Shown here: piece after piece, positions 1 to 7,262 of the stretch | Layout of the letters: every line of letters begins with the position of its first letter | How positions within the stretch are numbered: position 1 is the first letter of the stretch | NCBI RefSeq assembly: GCF_001866005.1 | Contig: NZ_MLQR01000001.1 | Coordinates: forward strand, 114,492 to 147,747 | DNA length: 33,256 nucleotides | DNA from: Anaerobacillus alkalilacustris | Lineage (GTDB): Bacteria; Bacillota; Bacilli; Bacillales; Anaerobacillaceae | Direction: 5' to 3' | Position numbers and translations under genes: made by a program | Notes under the pieces: model-generated | Told to the model about the DNA's origin: nothing | Database searches by the model: none | What the model saw: only the letters and a program-made list of their open reading frames with translations

Positions 1-691
1 TTGACGGCGCCCATGTATTCTTTTCAGGCGGGGATACCCCCAGCTTGTCTAATTCTTGTGCAATGGTTTGTCTACCGTGACCCGCCTTCATCATTTCAAA
101 CATCTTTTTTACAACCCACGCAGTATCAGGATCCGGGTATAATCTTAATTTTTCATCTCTCAGATATCCGTAGGGCGGCTTTTTAGAGACTGATTTACCT
201 TCACTGACCGAATTCCTTCTACCTGTTTGTAAGCGCCTTGTAATGGCTTTTAATTCTTGTCTGGCCACAAGTGATTTAACACCGAATACCAACTCCCATG
301 ACTCATCCCCTGGATCGTAATATTCGGTAGGGGTGATAATCTTTGTTCCCGAGTAACGAAAAGCTCTATCTAGTAATCCTTGATCGAGCATATCCCCACG
401 TCCTAGGCGGTCTAAATCCATCACAAGAACAGCCTCAACTAAGCCAGCTTCCAAACGTCTTATTAGTTGTTGAATCTTAGGTCGTTCAGATATAAACTCA
501 CCGGATACAACCTCTTCATGTATTTCCAAGATATTGTGGTCTTCCTTTTTGGCAATTGCAAATAGTTGCTTGCGGTGCTTAGATAGCGTATCATAATCAA
601 CTCCATCATTAGCTGCAGTCTTTTCTTCTTCAATATCTTTACGGCTTTTTCTAAGATACACATCGATATCTAACCTTTTAGGTCTATACAT
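1..691 (-). CDS. Large serine recombinase (phage integrase), N-terminal part, cut by window edge
   Basis: This would catalyse site-specific integration and excision through a phosphoserine-DNA link. The 230 visible residues hold a resolvase-type catalytic domain, with the nucleophile Ser16 in YLRKSRKD, the motif MDLDRLGRGD around residues 95-104, and then the start of the Recombinase domain (KPPYGYL, residues about 185-190). The frame is open off the left edge at TWAPS, the point where this family normally continues into its DNA-binding and zinc-ribbon parts, so the gene is cut rather than broken. The ATG at 691 follows a GAGAGGTG ribosome binding site by about 5 nt. It is the last gene of the leftward lysogeny cluster. 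A C-terminal end of the same family lies at the right edge of the window. Confidence 0.95.
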   Translation of the reverse strand, partial: MYRPKRLDIDVYLRKSRKDIEEEKTAANDGVDYDTLSKHRKQLFAIAKKEDHNILEIHEEVVSGEFISERPKIQQLIRRLEAGLVEAVLVMDLDRLGRGDMLDQGLLDRAFRYSGTKIITPTEYYDPGDESWELVFGVKSLVARQELKAITRRLQTGRRNSVSEGKSVSKKPPYGYLRDEKLRLYPDPDTAWVVKKMFEMMKAGHGRQTIAQELDKLGVSPPEKNTWAPS

Positions 692-736
692 ACACTCACC
701 TCTCTACATAATTAACTTGTCTATACACCAAGCCTT

Positions 737-763
737 AAAAAGAAATGCCCCTAACGGAACATT
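737..763 (-). terminator. Intrinsic terminator after the DnaQ-like gene
   Basis: Read on the minus strand, AATGTTCC pairs with GGGGCATT (two G-U pairs) around a GTTA loop, followed by TTCTTTTT. It overlaps the stop codon of the exonuclease gene and separates it from the recombinase. Confidence 0.65.
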
Positions 764-1682
764 ATAGTAAGGATATAAAATCTTGTTCAGAAATGATTTC
801 TAGTTCTTGGCCATCTTTAATAAGATCCTCGGCCTTTTTTAATTTTGTACTTTTCTTACCATCTGTAAAACGAGCAAAGTCCTGGTCACCCATTATAAGA
901 TAATTTGTCTTTTTGTTAATTCCGTTAGTACAATCGCCCCCACGGTCAATGACTAGCTGCATAGCATCTTTTCTGGCCATAGATTGGAGGGTACCAGTGA
1001 AGGCACAAGTAGCACCATAAAACGGGTGGTCCTCGTCTAATTCTGTAGCTGCAGCGACTAGCTCGCTAATATCGATCCTTTTACTAACTTTTTTCTCTCT
1101 AATCCTTGCAGGACTGTAACCATTCGAGAATAAAGATCCTTGAACAACCTTTAATTTATCGATTAGACCATCATGTGAAACAACTTCATTGTAGTTGCAA
1201 GCATTAAGATACACTTGGGCAGCTGTTCGTGCATCTTCTAAAGCATGGTGGTGTTTAAAGGTGATATTTAAGTGTCTGGCAACTACATCTAATGAATAAC
1301 TCGGTAAACCAGACCAAGTTTTCTTAGCGATATTTTTGGTGCAGTTATAGAAAAGTGAAGGGTACTCAACATTGATTTCGTCCAAAGAGTGCCTAAGTAC
1401 ACTCATATCGTAGCTTGCGTTGTGCGCAATTACTAAACTACCATCAAACATACGAGATATATCTTTCCAGATTTCTTCGAAAGATGGCTTATCAGCTACG
1501 TCTTCAGGTGTAATTCCGTGGATATTTACACAGTACGGGTCGAAGTACATATCCGTAGGTTTTATTAAAAGATACTCCTCTTTGAAAATCTCCCCGTTTT
1601 TAACTTCAACTATACCTAAAGCACAAACACTTGAACGGTTCATATTATTGGCCACTTCAAAATCAATACACACAAAATCCAT
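762..1682 (-). CDS. DnaQ/DEDDh 3'-5' exonuclease with C-terminal BRCT domain
   Basis: The 306-residue protein has an epsilon-type exonuclease domain. Exo I is VCIDFEVAN near residue 5, Exo II is HNASYDMSVL near 85, and Exo III is HHALEDARTA near 145. The DEDDh acids and the histidine are present, so it should cleave 3' ends of DNA or RNA with metal ions. Residues about 220-306 form a BRCT domain of the ligase/RFC type (CAFTGTL, then NKKTNYLIMG), which binds DNA ends or phosphoproteins. I chose the ATG at 1682 because GGGAGGAG precedes it; the frame is open for 35 more codons but lacks similarity there. It is not a usual lysogeny gene. It could be a repair or defence cargo gene. A terminator-like hairpin lies just upstream of its ribosome binding site. 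Confidence 0.88.
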   Translation of the reverse strand: MDFVCIDFEVANNMNRSSVCALGIVEVKNGEIFKEEYLLIKPTDMYFDPYCVNIHGITPEDVADKPSFEEIWKDISRMFDGSLVIAHNASYDMSVLRHSLDEINVEYPSLFYNCTKNIAKKTWSGLPSYSLDVVARHLNITFKHHHALEDARTAAQVYLNACNYNEVVSHDGLIDKLKVVQGSLFSNGYSPARIREKKVSKRIDISELVAAATELDEDHPFYGATCAFTGTLQSMARKDAMQLVIDRGGDCTNGINKKTNYLIMGDQDFARFTDGKKSTKLKKAEDLIKDGQELEIISEQDFISLL

Positions 1683-1701
1683 ACTTTCTCCTCCCTTATA
1701 A

Positions 1702-1738
1702 AAAAGACACGCAAATTTTCTCATTTGTACGTGTCTTG
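1702..1738 (-). terminator. Terminator or attenuator between ImmA-like and DnaQ-like genes
   Basis: On the minus strand AAGACACG pairs with CGTGTCTT and the stem is extended inside by CAAAT/ATTTG; a run of six T follows. The ribosome binding site of the exonuclease gene starts only about ten bases later. No promoter fits in between, so expression of that gene would need readthrough. Confidence 0.7.
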
Positions 1739-1741
1739 TTG

Positions 1742-2173
1742 TTAATAAAAAGTTTTCAGATGGGCGACTTCTTGGGGTACCCCACAAATTCTTGAAACAT
1801 CTTGAAGTGTTAAATTTTTATATTCTATTAGTGTGCTATCTTCCATTAAAAGCTCTACTGCAAAGGCATTAGCTTCAACTTCGATTTTATCAATTGAAAA
1901 TAGAGTATTATTTCTTAAAAATGGTGTGTTTGATCTGGGATGTATTAAAGCATGACCTAACTCATGAGAACACACAAACCTTTGCATCTCTACGCTTAAA
2001 TTTGAATTAAAAAAGATGTATTTATTCCTTTTATCGTATTTATAAAATCCGTTAATTTCTTCGTGTAGGTTCCATGGAACAACGTGTATGTTTAGGATGG
2101 AAGCGAGTTCGAATGGGTCGTTCGTATTGTGCTTTTTTATCAATTCAACAACAATTTGCTTTATCCAGTTCAA
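1742..2173 (-). CDS. ImmA/IrrE-family metallopeptidase
   Basis: The 143-residue protein carries the zinc-peptidase motif HELGHALIH near residues 72-80, with a downstream acidic patch EVEANAFAVELLM that supplies the third zinc ligand, as in ImmA of ICEBs1 and phage phi105. In that family the peptidase cleaves the neighbouring repressor after DNA damage or cell signalling and so induces the element. It starts at TTG 2173 behind GAGGCGA and lies 18 nt downstream of the repressor gene in the same operon. This layout implies that the repressor is its substrate. A terminator-like hairpin follows the gene. Confidence 0.92.
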   Translation of the reverse strand: MNWIKQIVVELIKKHNTNDPFELASILNIHVVPWNLHEEINGFYKYDKRNKYIFFNSNLSVEMQRFVCSHELGHALIHPRSNTPFLRNNTLFSIDKIEVEANAFAVELLMEDSTLIEYKNLTLQDVSRICGVPQEVAHLKTFY

Positions 2174-2191
2174 GTTAATCGCCTCACATCC

Positions 2192-2932
2192 CTAGTTATT
2201 TTCATCGTCTTTCCTGTATTTTTTAGGGATGTATTTCTTATTTATTCGTTGTGTTTGTCGAACGGCATACTCCATTGCTTCTATAAGAGATTCAATTGCT
2301 TCTTCGCTCATCGGCTCTCCAAGAAAACTTAAACCCCCATCACTAGATAAATCCTTTTTAATTTCTTCCATGCGCTTAGCGATATCTTTTTCATCTTTTT
2401 CACTAAAAGTTTTAACGGGTCCAGCTTTTTTGCCAGCTTGGACAACGGGCATAAGGATTTTTTCTGGGGCAGAGTACACAAAGGACGCCGCCGGTGAATT
2501 AAGCTCTGGATATTTACTGCTTAATTCTTCTCTTATGCCCTTTATTGTCGAGTCTCGTTCCAGTACTATTTCAGCCAGCGCATATTGAATTTTAGTACCT
2601 TTAGGAATTGTGGTCGCATCGTCCACTACAGTTGAACCTAAATGGTTTTCACTGTTTCGTTGTTCTTTCTTTATATTCGATAATTTATTTTTAACTTCTT
2701 CTGGTGCCTTCTCAATGTATGCACACCATATAAGCTCCTCTGCGTCACCGCCTGTTATATCTGCAATTGCTTTATTTATTTCATCAGAGGCGGGAGGAAC
2801 TTTACCGTTCTGTAATCTACTGAGGTGTTCTCTGCTTGCGGATAACCCTTTCTGTAGTAAAAGTCCTGAAATCTCTTCTAAAGTGTAGCGCGACTCTTTT
2901 ATGTATTTCTTCAATAATTCTGCATATGTCAC
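2192..2932 (-). CDS. XRE-family lysogeny repressor (ImmR-like role)
   Basis: Residues 1-60 form a helix-turn-helix with an unusually long linker before the recognition helix (SREHLSRLQNGKVPPASDE). The same fold and spacing occur in the small divergent protein at 3101, so the two probably read related operators. Residues 80-246 are charged and not recognisable; no LexA-type Ser/Lys protease motif is visible, which fits control by the adjacent ImmA-like peptidase instead of self-cleavage. The GTG start at 2932 has GGGAGGTGG upstream. The promoter lies at 2953-2982 and three operator-like repeats lie at 2992-3078. The protein probably silences the rightward early promoter. Confidence 0.88.
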   Translation of the reverse strand: MTYAELLKKYIKESRYTLEEISGLLLQKGLSASREHLSRLQNGKVPPASDEINKAIADITGGDAEELIWCAYIEKAPEEVKNKLSNIKKEQRNSENHLGSTVVDDATTIPKGTKIQYALAEIVLERDSTIKGIREELSSKYPELNSPAASFVYSAPEKILMPVVQAGKKAGPVKTFSEKDEKDIAKRMEEIKKDLSSDGGLSFLGEPMSEEAIESLIEAMEYAVRQTQRINKKYIPKKYRKDDENN

Positions 2933-2952
2933 CTAATCCACCTCCCTTTCTA

Positions 2953-2982
2953 ATTATCTTATTTTTGATATATTTATGTCAA
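2953..2982 (-). promoter_or_regulatory. Leftward repressor promoter
   Basis: On the minus strand TTGACA (2982-2977) is followed after 18 nt by GATAAT (2958-2953), about 20 nt before the GTG start of the repressor. This is a near-consensus sigma-A promoter. Confidence 0.7.
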
Positions 2983-2991
2983 TATCCGCAT

Positions 2992-3078
2992 AGTGATATT
3001 TTTTTGTCACTTTTTGTTGACGTCTGTAAAATAAAGTGATATTATGAAATCAAATAAAAGTGATGTAAAATAATCACG
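2992..3078. promoter_or_regulatory. Three operator repeats AGTGAT-N8-ATCACT
   Basis: Three imperfect dyads share the half-site AGTGAT and an exact 8-nt spacer: 2992-3011 (right half GTCACT), 3035-3054 (right half ATCAAA) and 3059-3078 (right half ATCACG). The middle copy overlaps the -10 box of the rightward promoter and the third lies just downstream of it. The first lies between the two divergent promoters. They are the expected targets of the two paralogous HTH proteins on either side. Confidence 0.75.
3017..3045 (+). promoter_or_regulatory. Rightward early promoter
   Basis: TTGACG at 3017-3022 and TATTAT at 3040-3045 are separated by 17 nt. The -10 box lies inside the second operator repeat, so a bound repressor would block RNA polymerase. 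Confidence 0.8.
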
Positions 3079-3100
3079 TTTAAGTGAGGTGATAACATCA

Positions 3101-3382
3101 ATGAGGAATTACTCAGATATTTTAGCCCAAGCCATCATTGAAAGTGGGTTGAAGCTTCAAAAAATTGCTGAAATCATCGAAAAGAACACAGGCAGTCGAC
3201 CTACGATTGAGTACCTAAGTAGGCTAAAGAACGGAAGAATCCCACCAGCTGGTGATAAGTTAAATGAGGCTTTAGCAGTTGCAGTTGGAATAGATCCTTT
3301 AGATTTAAAAGTTGCTGCTTATCGTGAAAAAATACCGGGTGACGTTCTTGAAAAATTAAAAGAGCAGTTGGGTACAGCCTAG
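3101..3382 (+). CDS. Cro-like XRE regulator, paralogue of the repressor
   Basis: The 93-residue protein is essentially one helix-turn-helix domain. It shares with the divergent repressor the stretch EYLSRLKNGRIPPAGDKLNE (compare EHLSRLQNGKVPPASDEINK) and the long loop before the recognition helix. It is the first gene of the rightward early operon, the position of Cro. I chose the ATG at 3101, which follows GTGAGGTGAT by 7 nt; the in-frame GTG at 3089 lies inside that ribosome binding site. It probably binds the same operators and turns down the repressor gene. Confidence 0.85.
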   Translation: MRNYSDILAQAIIESGLKLQKIAEIIEKNTGSRPTIEYLSRLKNGRIPPAGDKLNEALAVAVGIDPLDLKVAAYREKIPGDVLEKLKEQLGTA

Positions 3383-3432
3383 TCACTTAGTTTTTCCAAA
3401 TAAATTAATTTAATTTAGGGGGTGATGGCAAT

Positions 3433-3663
3433 ATGTCCGCAATTAATAATGCTCGTTCGCATAAGGATGTATCAAGGGGGAATGCGGGCATGGAGATACC
3501 AAAGAAGGAACACAAAATAGGCAACACTACAGTGATAGTCCACTCGCCTCTCGTAACAATGGATTTAGAAGAAAGAAAGCAGTGGTTTAGGGATGAATGG
3601 GAAAAGGGCAACCCAGTTTTAAAGGAAATAGCAGAAGCAGTTCACGACTGTTATAAGGTTTAA
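3433..3663 (+). CDS. Small phage protein of unknown function (76 aa)
   Basis: The ATG follows GGGGGTGATG by a few bases, and the gene lies 50 nt after the Cro-like gene. The protein is charged, with KEHKIGNTTVIVHSPLVTMD followed by a helical, acidic-basic stretch (DLEERKQWFRDEWEKGNP). It has no cysteine pair, membrane segment or catalytic motif. Small proteins of this kind are common after cro in Bacillus phages. I cannot give a function. A strong terminator follows the gene. Confidence 0.7.
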   Translation: MSAINNARSHKDVSRGNAGMEIPKKEHKIGNTTVIVHSPLVTMDLEERKQWFRDEWEKGNPVLKEIAEAVHDCYKV

Positions 3664-3686
3664 AACTAACTACTTTTCGAACATCA

Positions 3687-3712
3687 TTGAGGTCCATACC
3701 TCAACTTTTTTT
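3687..3712 (+). terminator. Intrinsic terminator after the cro-like unit
   Basis: TTGAGGT and ACCTCAA form a perfect 7-bp stem around CCAT, followed by C and seven T. It would end the short transcript from the early promoter unless it is read through or antiterminated. Confidence 0.85.
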
Positions 3713-3842
3713 GAAACGAATGGCGAAATTTTGTGCTGACTTAAAAGGATTGCCGGTGAAAGATGTCGGTAAGTTACCCCTCTTATTAGAACTATGTAGA
3801 AAGAAATCGAATAACTAAAACTATGTCGAAGGAGAGAAAATT

Positions 3843-4205
3843 ATGAAATTAGCTACACCTGCGTTATTAAAACTAACCAATGTGCAAATTGGACAACTGT
3901 TCAACTCAATGTTCTTTTTTAGGAAAACACTAAATGAAGCTGAACAAAAGCAATTCGATCTTGCTTTTGAAGAAATAAAGTCGCGCCACTATTGCTCTGA
4001 ATTTGATGGAATGGGAATGCGTCTAATGACTTGGGCAGTAGTTTGGAAGGCTAAAAATCTAGTAAACAATGGAAATTTGAAACTAGCAAAACAGTACACG
4101 GTTATAGCAGAAACACTAGAAAAAGAACTTGCTAGGTTCCAAGCTGAGAATAACCCATTAAAACGAATAGAAGCGCAAACTGCTGGAACAGTTCACGCTT
4201 CATAA
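3843..4205 (+). CDS. Hypothetical helical protein (120 aa)
   Basis: The ATG at 3843 has GAAGGAGAG about 7 nt upstream. The protein looks wholly alpha-helical (MKLATPALLKLTNVQIGQLF and KQFDLAFEEIKSRHY) and has no known motif. It sits between the terminator at 3700 and the structured segment at 4268, so it is probably early. No function is claimed. Confidence 0.65.
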   Translation: MKLATPALLKLTNVQIGQLFNSMFFFRKTLNEAEQKQFDLAFEEIKSRHYCSEFDGMGMRLMTWAVVWKAKNLVNNGNLKLAKQYTVIAETLEKELARFQAENNPLKRIEAQTAGTVHAS

Positions 4206-4267
4206 TCACAACTTATGAATATCAATTTGGACGTTGATACTTAAAGCTTATCATTTTAACAAAAGTG

Positions 4268-4440
4268 CGACAAGTTTTCTTGTCGTTGGAGTCATGGCAA
4301 ATACATTGAAAGGAGGGCCCCCACCTCACTTTCTAGTCGTGGCTCGAGCGATGTGAAAACATCATGTTAATCAATGCACTGTTTGGTAGACAGTCAATGC
4401 AAAACTACCGTAGTTTAAAGCGCTCAAAGGGAGCCAACGA
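4268..4440 (+). ncRNA. Structured RNA segment (possible leader or DUF2800-type motif)
   Basis: This gene-free stretch holds a series of helices. CGACAAG/CTTGTCG has a TTTT loop (4268-4285). An outer helix is built from GGCTC 4341-4345 with GAGCC 4431-4435 and GAGCG 4346-4350 with CGCTC 4421-4425. Inside it are GATGT-GAAA-ACATC with a GNRA tetraloop (4350-4363), ACTGT-TTGGTAG-ACAGT (4378-4394) and AAACTA-CCG-TAGTTT (4402-4416). The order is that of a multi-branched RNA. It ends about 30 nt before the next start codon. Candidate RNA motifs associated with DUF2800 genes have been described in Firmicutes, and a DUF2800 gene lies downstream, but I cannot confirm a match. Confidence 0.5.
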
Positions 4441-4469
4441 ACCTATACATAAGAAAGGCAGGTGAGAAC

Positions 4470-4679
4470 ATGGGTAAGAAAATCACCGTTTCAGGTGAAG
4501 TTCGTTTACGAGTATCGTATCAAGTTGAGTTAAATATGTCTGAGCAAGAGTTTGATGCTTTATCAGAACGTGAACAAAATGAGCATTTAGAAAACGCTAT
4601 TGACTGGCTAGAAGCTGGGAGAAATGCAGAAGTAGACGAGTTTGATGTAGATGATGTTATAGAGATAGAGGAAAAGTAA
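4470..4679 (+). CDS. Small acidic phage protein of unknown function (69 aa)
   Basis: The ATG follows AGGCAGGTGAG. The first half could form beta strands (KKITVSGEVRLRVSYQVEL); the second half is helical and strongly acidic, ending VDDVIEIEEK. It is flanked on both sides by hairpins that share the loop TTGGTAG. No recognisable domain. Confidence 0.7.
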   Translation: MGKKITVSGEVRLRVSYQVELNMSEQEFDALSEREQNEHLENAIDWLEAGRNAEVDEFDVDDVIEIEEK

Positions 4680-4682
4680 AAA

Positions 4683-4705
4683 AGTCGCCTTTGGTAGAGA
4701 CGACT
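4683..4705 (+). repeat. Hairpin with TTGGTAG loop (second copy)
   Basis: AGTCG-C-CT pairs with AG-A-CGACT (one C-A mismatch) around the 7-nt loop TTGGTAG. The hairpin at 4376-4400 has the same loop and closing T-A pair, but the next pair is G-C there and C-G here, which looks like covariation. There is no T-run, so this is not an ordinary terminator. Confidence 0.55.
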
Positions 4706-4750
4706 GTGTAAAACCTTACAACGATATTATATCACAATTAGGAGGCACTT

Positions 4751-5293
4751 ATGAGTAAAATTACAGTTTCAGTCAATGTTGATTCTGCAGAAGAATTAGC
4801 AAGCACGATTTTAGAATTAGCTGCTACTTTAACTCCAAATACCGGAGGGATTTTTGTAGAGACCGACAACTCAGATAAAACCGAAACAAAACCAACTTCA
4901 AATAATAAGCAAGAGGAAAAAGCAGATAAAGAAGAGCCGCAGAAATTTACAAAAGCTTCATATTTCCATCACCCAGAGAGTGACTCTTACCTTGCATTTA
5001 AAAAAGGGGACCTTGTGCCAACAGACGCTGACTTTGAACTTTGCAAAGAAATCACTAAGAAGGATTACGACAAAGGGATTGCAGCTCAAGAAGAAGCAAA
5101 TAAAAAAGAAGACCCTTCAACGGATGACGTTCCAAGTGTTGTGGATCTACGCGCCAAGGCACAAGAGAAGGCGACATCTCCTGAAGCTAAAAAAGCAATT
5201 AAAGCTTTACTTGACGAGTTTGAAAGTAAATCCATCTCAGATGTTCCAGAGGACAAGCGTGTTGAGTTCTTAGCAAGGTTGGAGGATTTATAG
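4751..5293 (+). CDS. Hypothetical early phage protein (180 aa)
   Basis: The ATG follows TTAGGAGGC. Residues 1-35 look like a small beta-alpha unit (SKITVSVNVDSAEELASTIL), residues 36-70 are a low-complexity Lys/Glu/Thr linker, and the C-terminal 50 residues are helical (SPEAKKAIKALLDEFESKSI). It is immediately followed by the DUF2800 nuclease gene (stop at 5293, next ATG at 5295), so the two are probably co-translated. No catalytic motif; unknown role, likely in the recombination/replication set. Confidence 0.7.
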   Translation: MSKITVSVNVDSAEELASTILELAATLTPNTGGIFVETDNSDKTETKPTSNNKQEEKADKEEPQKFTKASYFHHPESDSYLAFKKGDLVPTDADFELCKEITKKDYDKGIAAQEEANKKEDPSTDDVPSVVDLRAKAQEKATSPEAKKAIKALLDEFESKSISDVPEDKRVEFLARLEDL

Positions 5294-5294
5294 G

Positions 5295-6488
5295 ATGAGT
5301 GCTGTACAGCATTCAGAACGCGCACACGCCCTTTTATCAGCCAGTGGGGCGAGTAGATGGTTGAGCTGCCCACCAAGTGCAAGGCTTGAAGAAAGCGTAC
5401 CTGAATCGCGTAGCGAGTATGCAGAAGAGGGTACAGTAGCCCATGAACTATCAGAGGTATATCTTCGTAGGCGCATCTTGATCTGTGACTCAAAAGAACG
5501 TCAGAGACTTGACCGTGAGTTAAAGAAGATTAAAAAGAATGAGTTCTACAACGCTGAAATGGAGAATGCAGTTCAAGAGTATGTTGAAGTTGTTAGTGAA
5601 CGCTTCATGGAAGCCAAAGCAAGATCAGTAGACGCTATAGCTTTACTGGAGGAAAGACTTGATTTCTCAGAATGGGTTCCTGAAGGATATGGGACAGGTG
5701 ACGTCGTGCTGATCGCAGATGGTGTTATGGAAATTATCGACTTGAAATATGGCAAGGGAGTCCCTGTCAGTGCGGAAGGTAATTCACAAATGAAACTTTA
5801 CGGTTTAGGTGCTTGGTCAGCTTATAACTTTCTATACAACATTACCGAAGTGCGAATGACAATTATACAGCCAAGACTGGATAGTGTAAGCACCGCCTCG
5901 ATGTTGGTAGAGGATTTACTCGAATGGGCTGAAACCAAAGTAAAACCATTAGCTAAACAGGCTTTTGATGGTGAAGGGGAATTTAAAGCTGGGGAACACT
6001 GCCGTTGGTGCAAAGTGAAGGGGAATTGTCGAGCGCGTGCTGACGCTAACATGGAAGCATTAGCCTACGAGTTTCAAGATCCAGCGTTACTCACCAGTGA
6101 TGAGGTAGGTTCGATCCTATTTATCACAGAGCAGCTAAAAGCCTGGGCTAAAGATGTTGAAGAATATGCTCACAATCAAGCACTAAAAGGTAATCTGATA
6201 CCTCAATGGAAACTTGTTGAAGGTAGAAGTAATAGGACGATTACGGATAAAGAAGAAGCTATTAAAATCTTCGAAGCCGAACAGTTGGAACCTAAAAAAT
6301 TCTTGAAGCCTCAAGAGTTACTTGGCATAAGCGCATTAGAAAAGAATATAGGCAAAAAAGAGTTTAATAAAATGCTAGGTAAATTAATTCTTAAGCCACC
6401 CGGTAAACCTGTATTAGTTCCTGAAACTGATACTCGCCTCGAGTTAAATAGTGTTGAAGGTGACTTTGGAGACGAGATCTTTGACTAA
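5295..6488 (+). CDS. DUF2800 protein, Cas4/RecB-like nuclease with Fe-S cysteines
   Basis: The 397-residue protein has the PD-(D/E)XK nuclease core: an N-terminal Cys in RWLSCPPSARLEE, the GTVAHELSEV histidine, GTGDVVLIADG, EIIDLKYGKG with the catalytic D-x-K, and the RecB-type QMKLYGLGAW. A C-terminal cluster CRWCKVKGNC (near residue 237), together with the N-terminal Cys, could hold a 4Fe-4S cluster as in Cas4 and AddB. Such proteins usually act as 5' or 3' exonucleases at DNA ends. The SSB-like DUF2815 gene follows, a standard phage pair and probably a recombination unit. The C-terminus ends in an acidic aromatic tail, GDFGDEIFD. Confidence 0.9.
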   Translation: MSAVQHSERAHALLSASGASRWLSCPPSARLEESVPESRSEYAEEGTVAHELSEVYLRRRILICDSKERQRLDRELKKIKKNEFYNAEMENAVQEYVEVVSERFMEAKARSVDAIALLEERLDFSEWVPEGYGTGDVVLIADGVMEIIDLKYGKGVPVSAEGNSQMKLYGLGAWSAYNFLYNITEVRMTIIQPRLDSVSTASMLVEDLLEWAETKVKPLAKQAFDGEGEFKAGEHCRWCKVKGNCRARADANMEALAYEFQDPALLTSDEVGSILFITEQLKAWAKDVEEYAHNQALKGNLIPQWKLVEGRSNRTITDKEEAIKIFEAEQLEPKKFLKPQELLGISALEKNIGKKEFNKMLGKLILKPPGKPVLVPETDTRLELNSVEGDFGDEIFD

Positions 6489-6654
6489 ATTACTTTGTCG
6501 AGATTGCAAACATATAAAGATTAAAAAAGTGGGGTACGTAAGCTACCAACATTATTGCGGCATCAATCAAAAATTAGGGCTATACCCAGATATTTTTAAT
6601 AGACCTCACAAGAAATGCCCATTAAAAAACTCAAATAAAAAGGAGAAAAATCAA
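6481..6654 (+). other. In-frame Cys4 zinc-finger extension upstream of the SSB-like gene
   Basis: The frame of the DUF2815 gene is open upstream and encodes a compact motif: LLCRDCKHIKIKK, then YQHYCGIN and HKKCPLKN, four cysteines spaced like a small zinc finger. A TTG at 6481 with GGAG 9 nt upstream overlaps the end of the nuclease gene, as in coupled genes. Similar Cys4 peptides usually stand alone in phages. Here no stop separates it from the next start, so a 256-residue fusion could be made beside the shorter protein started at 6655. Confidence 0.55.
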
Positions 6655-7251
6655 ATGACAACTGACAACAATACAACAAAAGTAATCACAGGGAAAGTAA
6701 GACTTTCATATGTACACGTTTTTGAGCCAAATTCCATCGACGGTGGAGACGAAAAGTATAGTTGCGCTATCTTAATTCCAAAAACTGATAAAGAAACGTT
6801 GCGTAAGATTAAAGCCGCTACGGATGCTGCAAAAGAACTCGGCAAAGGTAAATGGGGAGGTAAAATTCCTGCTAATTGCAAAACCCCACTACGTGATGGT
6901 GATGAAGAGCGCCCAGACGATGAAGCGTACGCTGGCCATTACTTCTTAAATGCTACGAGCAAAAACAAACCAGGTGTAGCAAAGCCGATTGGTAAAGGCG
7001 CTGATGGGAAAACGAAGTTTCAAGAAATCACGGATACAACAGAAGTTTATAGCGGTTGCTATGCAAAAGTAAGTCTTAACCTCTACCCATTCGATGCGAA
7101 AGGGAATCGAGGTATCGCAGCTGGTCTAAACAATGTTGTTAAGGTCCAAGACGGAGAGTTCTTAGGTGGACGAGCAAGTGTGAATGATGAGTTCGCTGAT
7201 GAGGACTTTGAAGTGGATGGCATGGAAGATGATGAGGACTTCATGAACTAA
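6655..7251 (+). CDS. DUF2815 single-strand-binding-like protein
   Basis: The 198-residue protein begins at an ATG preceded by AAAGGAG. It has the beta-rich pattern of DUF2815 (VITGKVRLSYVHVFEP, KYSCAILIPK, then GCYAKVSLNLYPFD and GIAAGLNNVVKV), a family predicted to bind ssDNA with an OB-like fold. The last 30 residues are acidic and end DDEDFMN, like the protein-docking tail of SSB. It follows the DUF2800 nuclease and probably works with it in recombination or replication. Translation could also begin upstream and add a Cys4 finger. Confidence 0.88.
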   Translation: MTTDNNTTKVITGKVRLSYVHVFEPNSIDGGDEKYSCAILIPKTDKETLRKIKAATDAAKELGKGKWGGKIPANCKTPLRDGDEERPDDEAYAGHYFLNATSKNKPGVAKPIGKGADGKTKFQEITDTTEVYSGCYAKVSLNLYPFDAKGNRGIAAGLNNVVKVQDGEFLGGRASVNDEFADEDFEVDGMEDDEDFMN

Positions 7252-7262
7252 GTGCAAATTGA

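Noticed and set aside
1683..1787. 35-codon upstream extension of the DnaQ-like gene
   Set aside because: It crosses a terminator hairpin and the end of the ImmA-like gene, has no family similarity, and a good ribosome binding site lies before the ATG at 1682.
3720..3818. 32-codon open frame starting MAKFCADLKGLPV after the terminator
   Set aside because: It has no ribosome binding site and the ATG lies just after a terminator T-run. Composition alone does not support a gene.
4294..4465. Two short frames (20 and 33 codons) in the gap before 4470
   Set aside because: Neither has a suitably placed ribosome binding site, and both run through strong RNA helices. The segment is better explained as structured RNA.
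5086..5493. 135-codon frame on the minus strand
   Set aside because: It lies opposite two well-supported plus-strand genes and has no ribosome binding site or recognisable motif. It is a shadow of their codon pattern.
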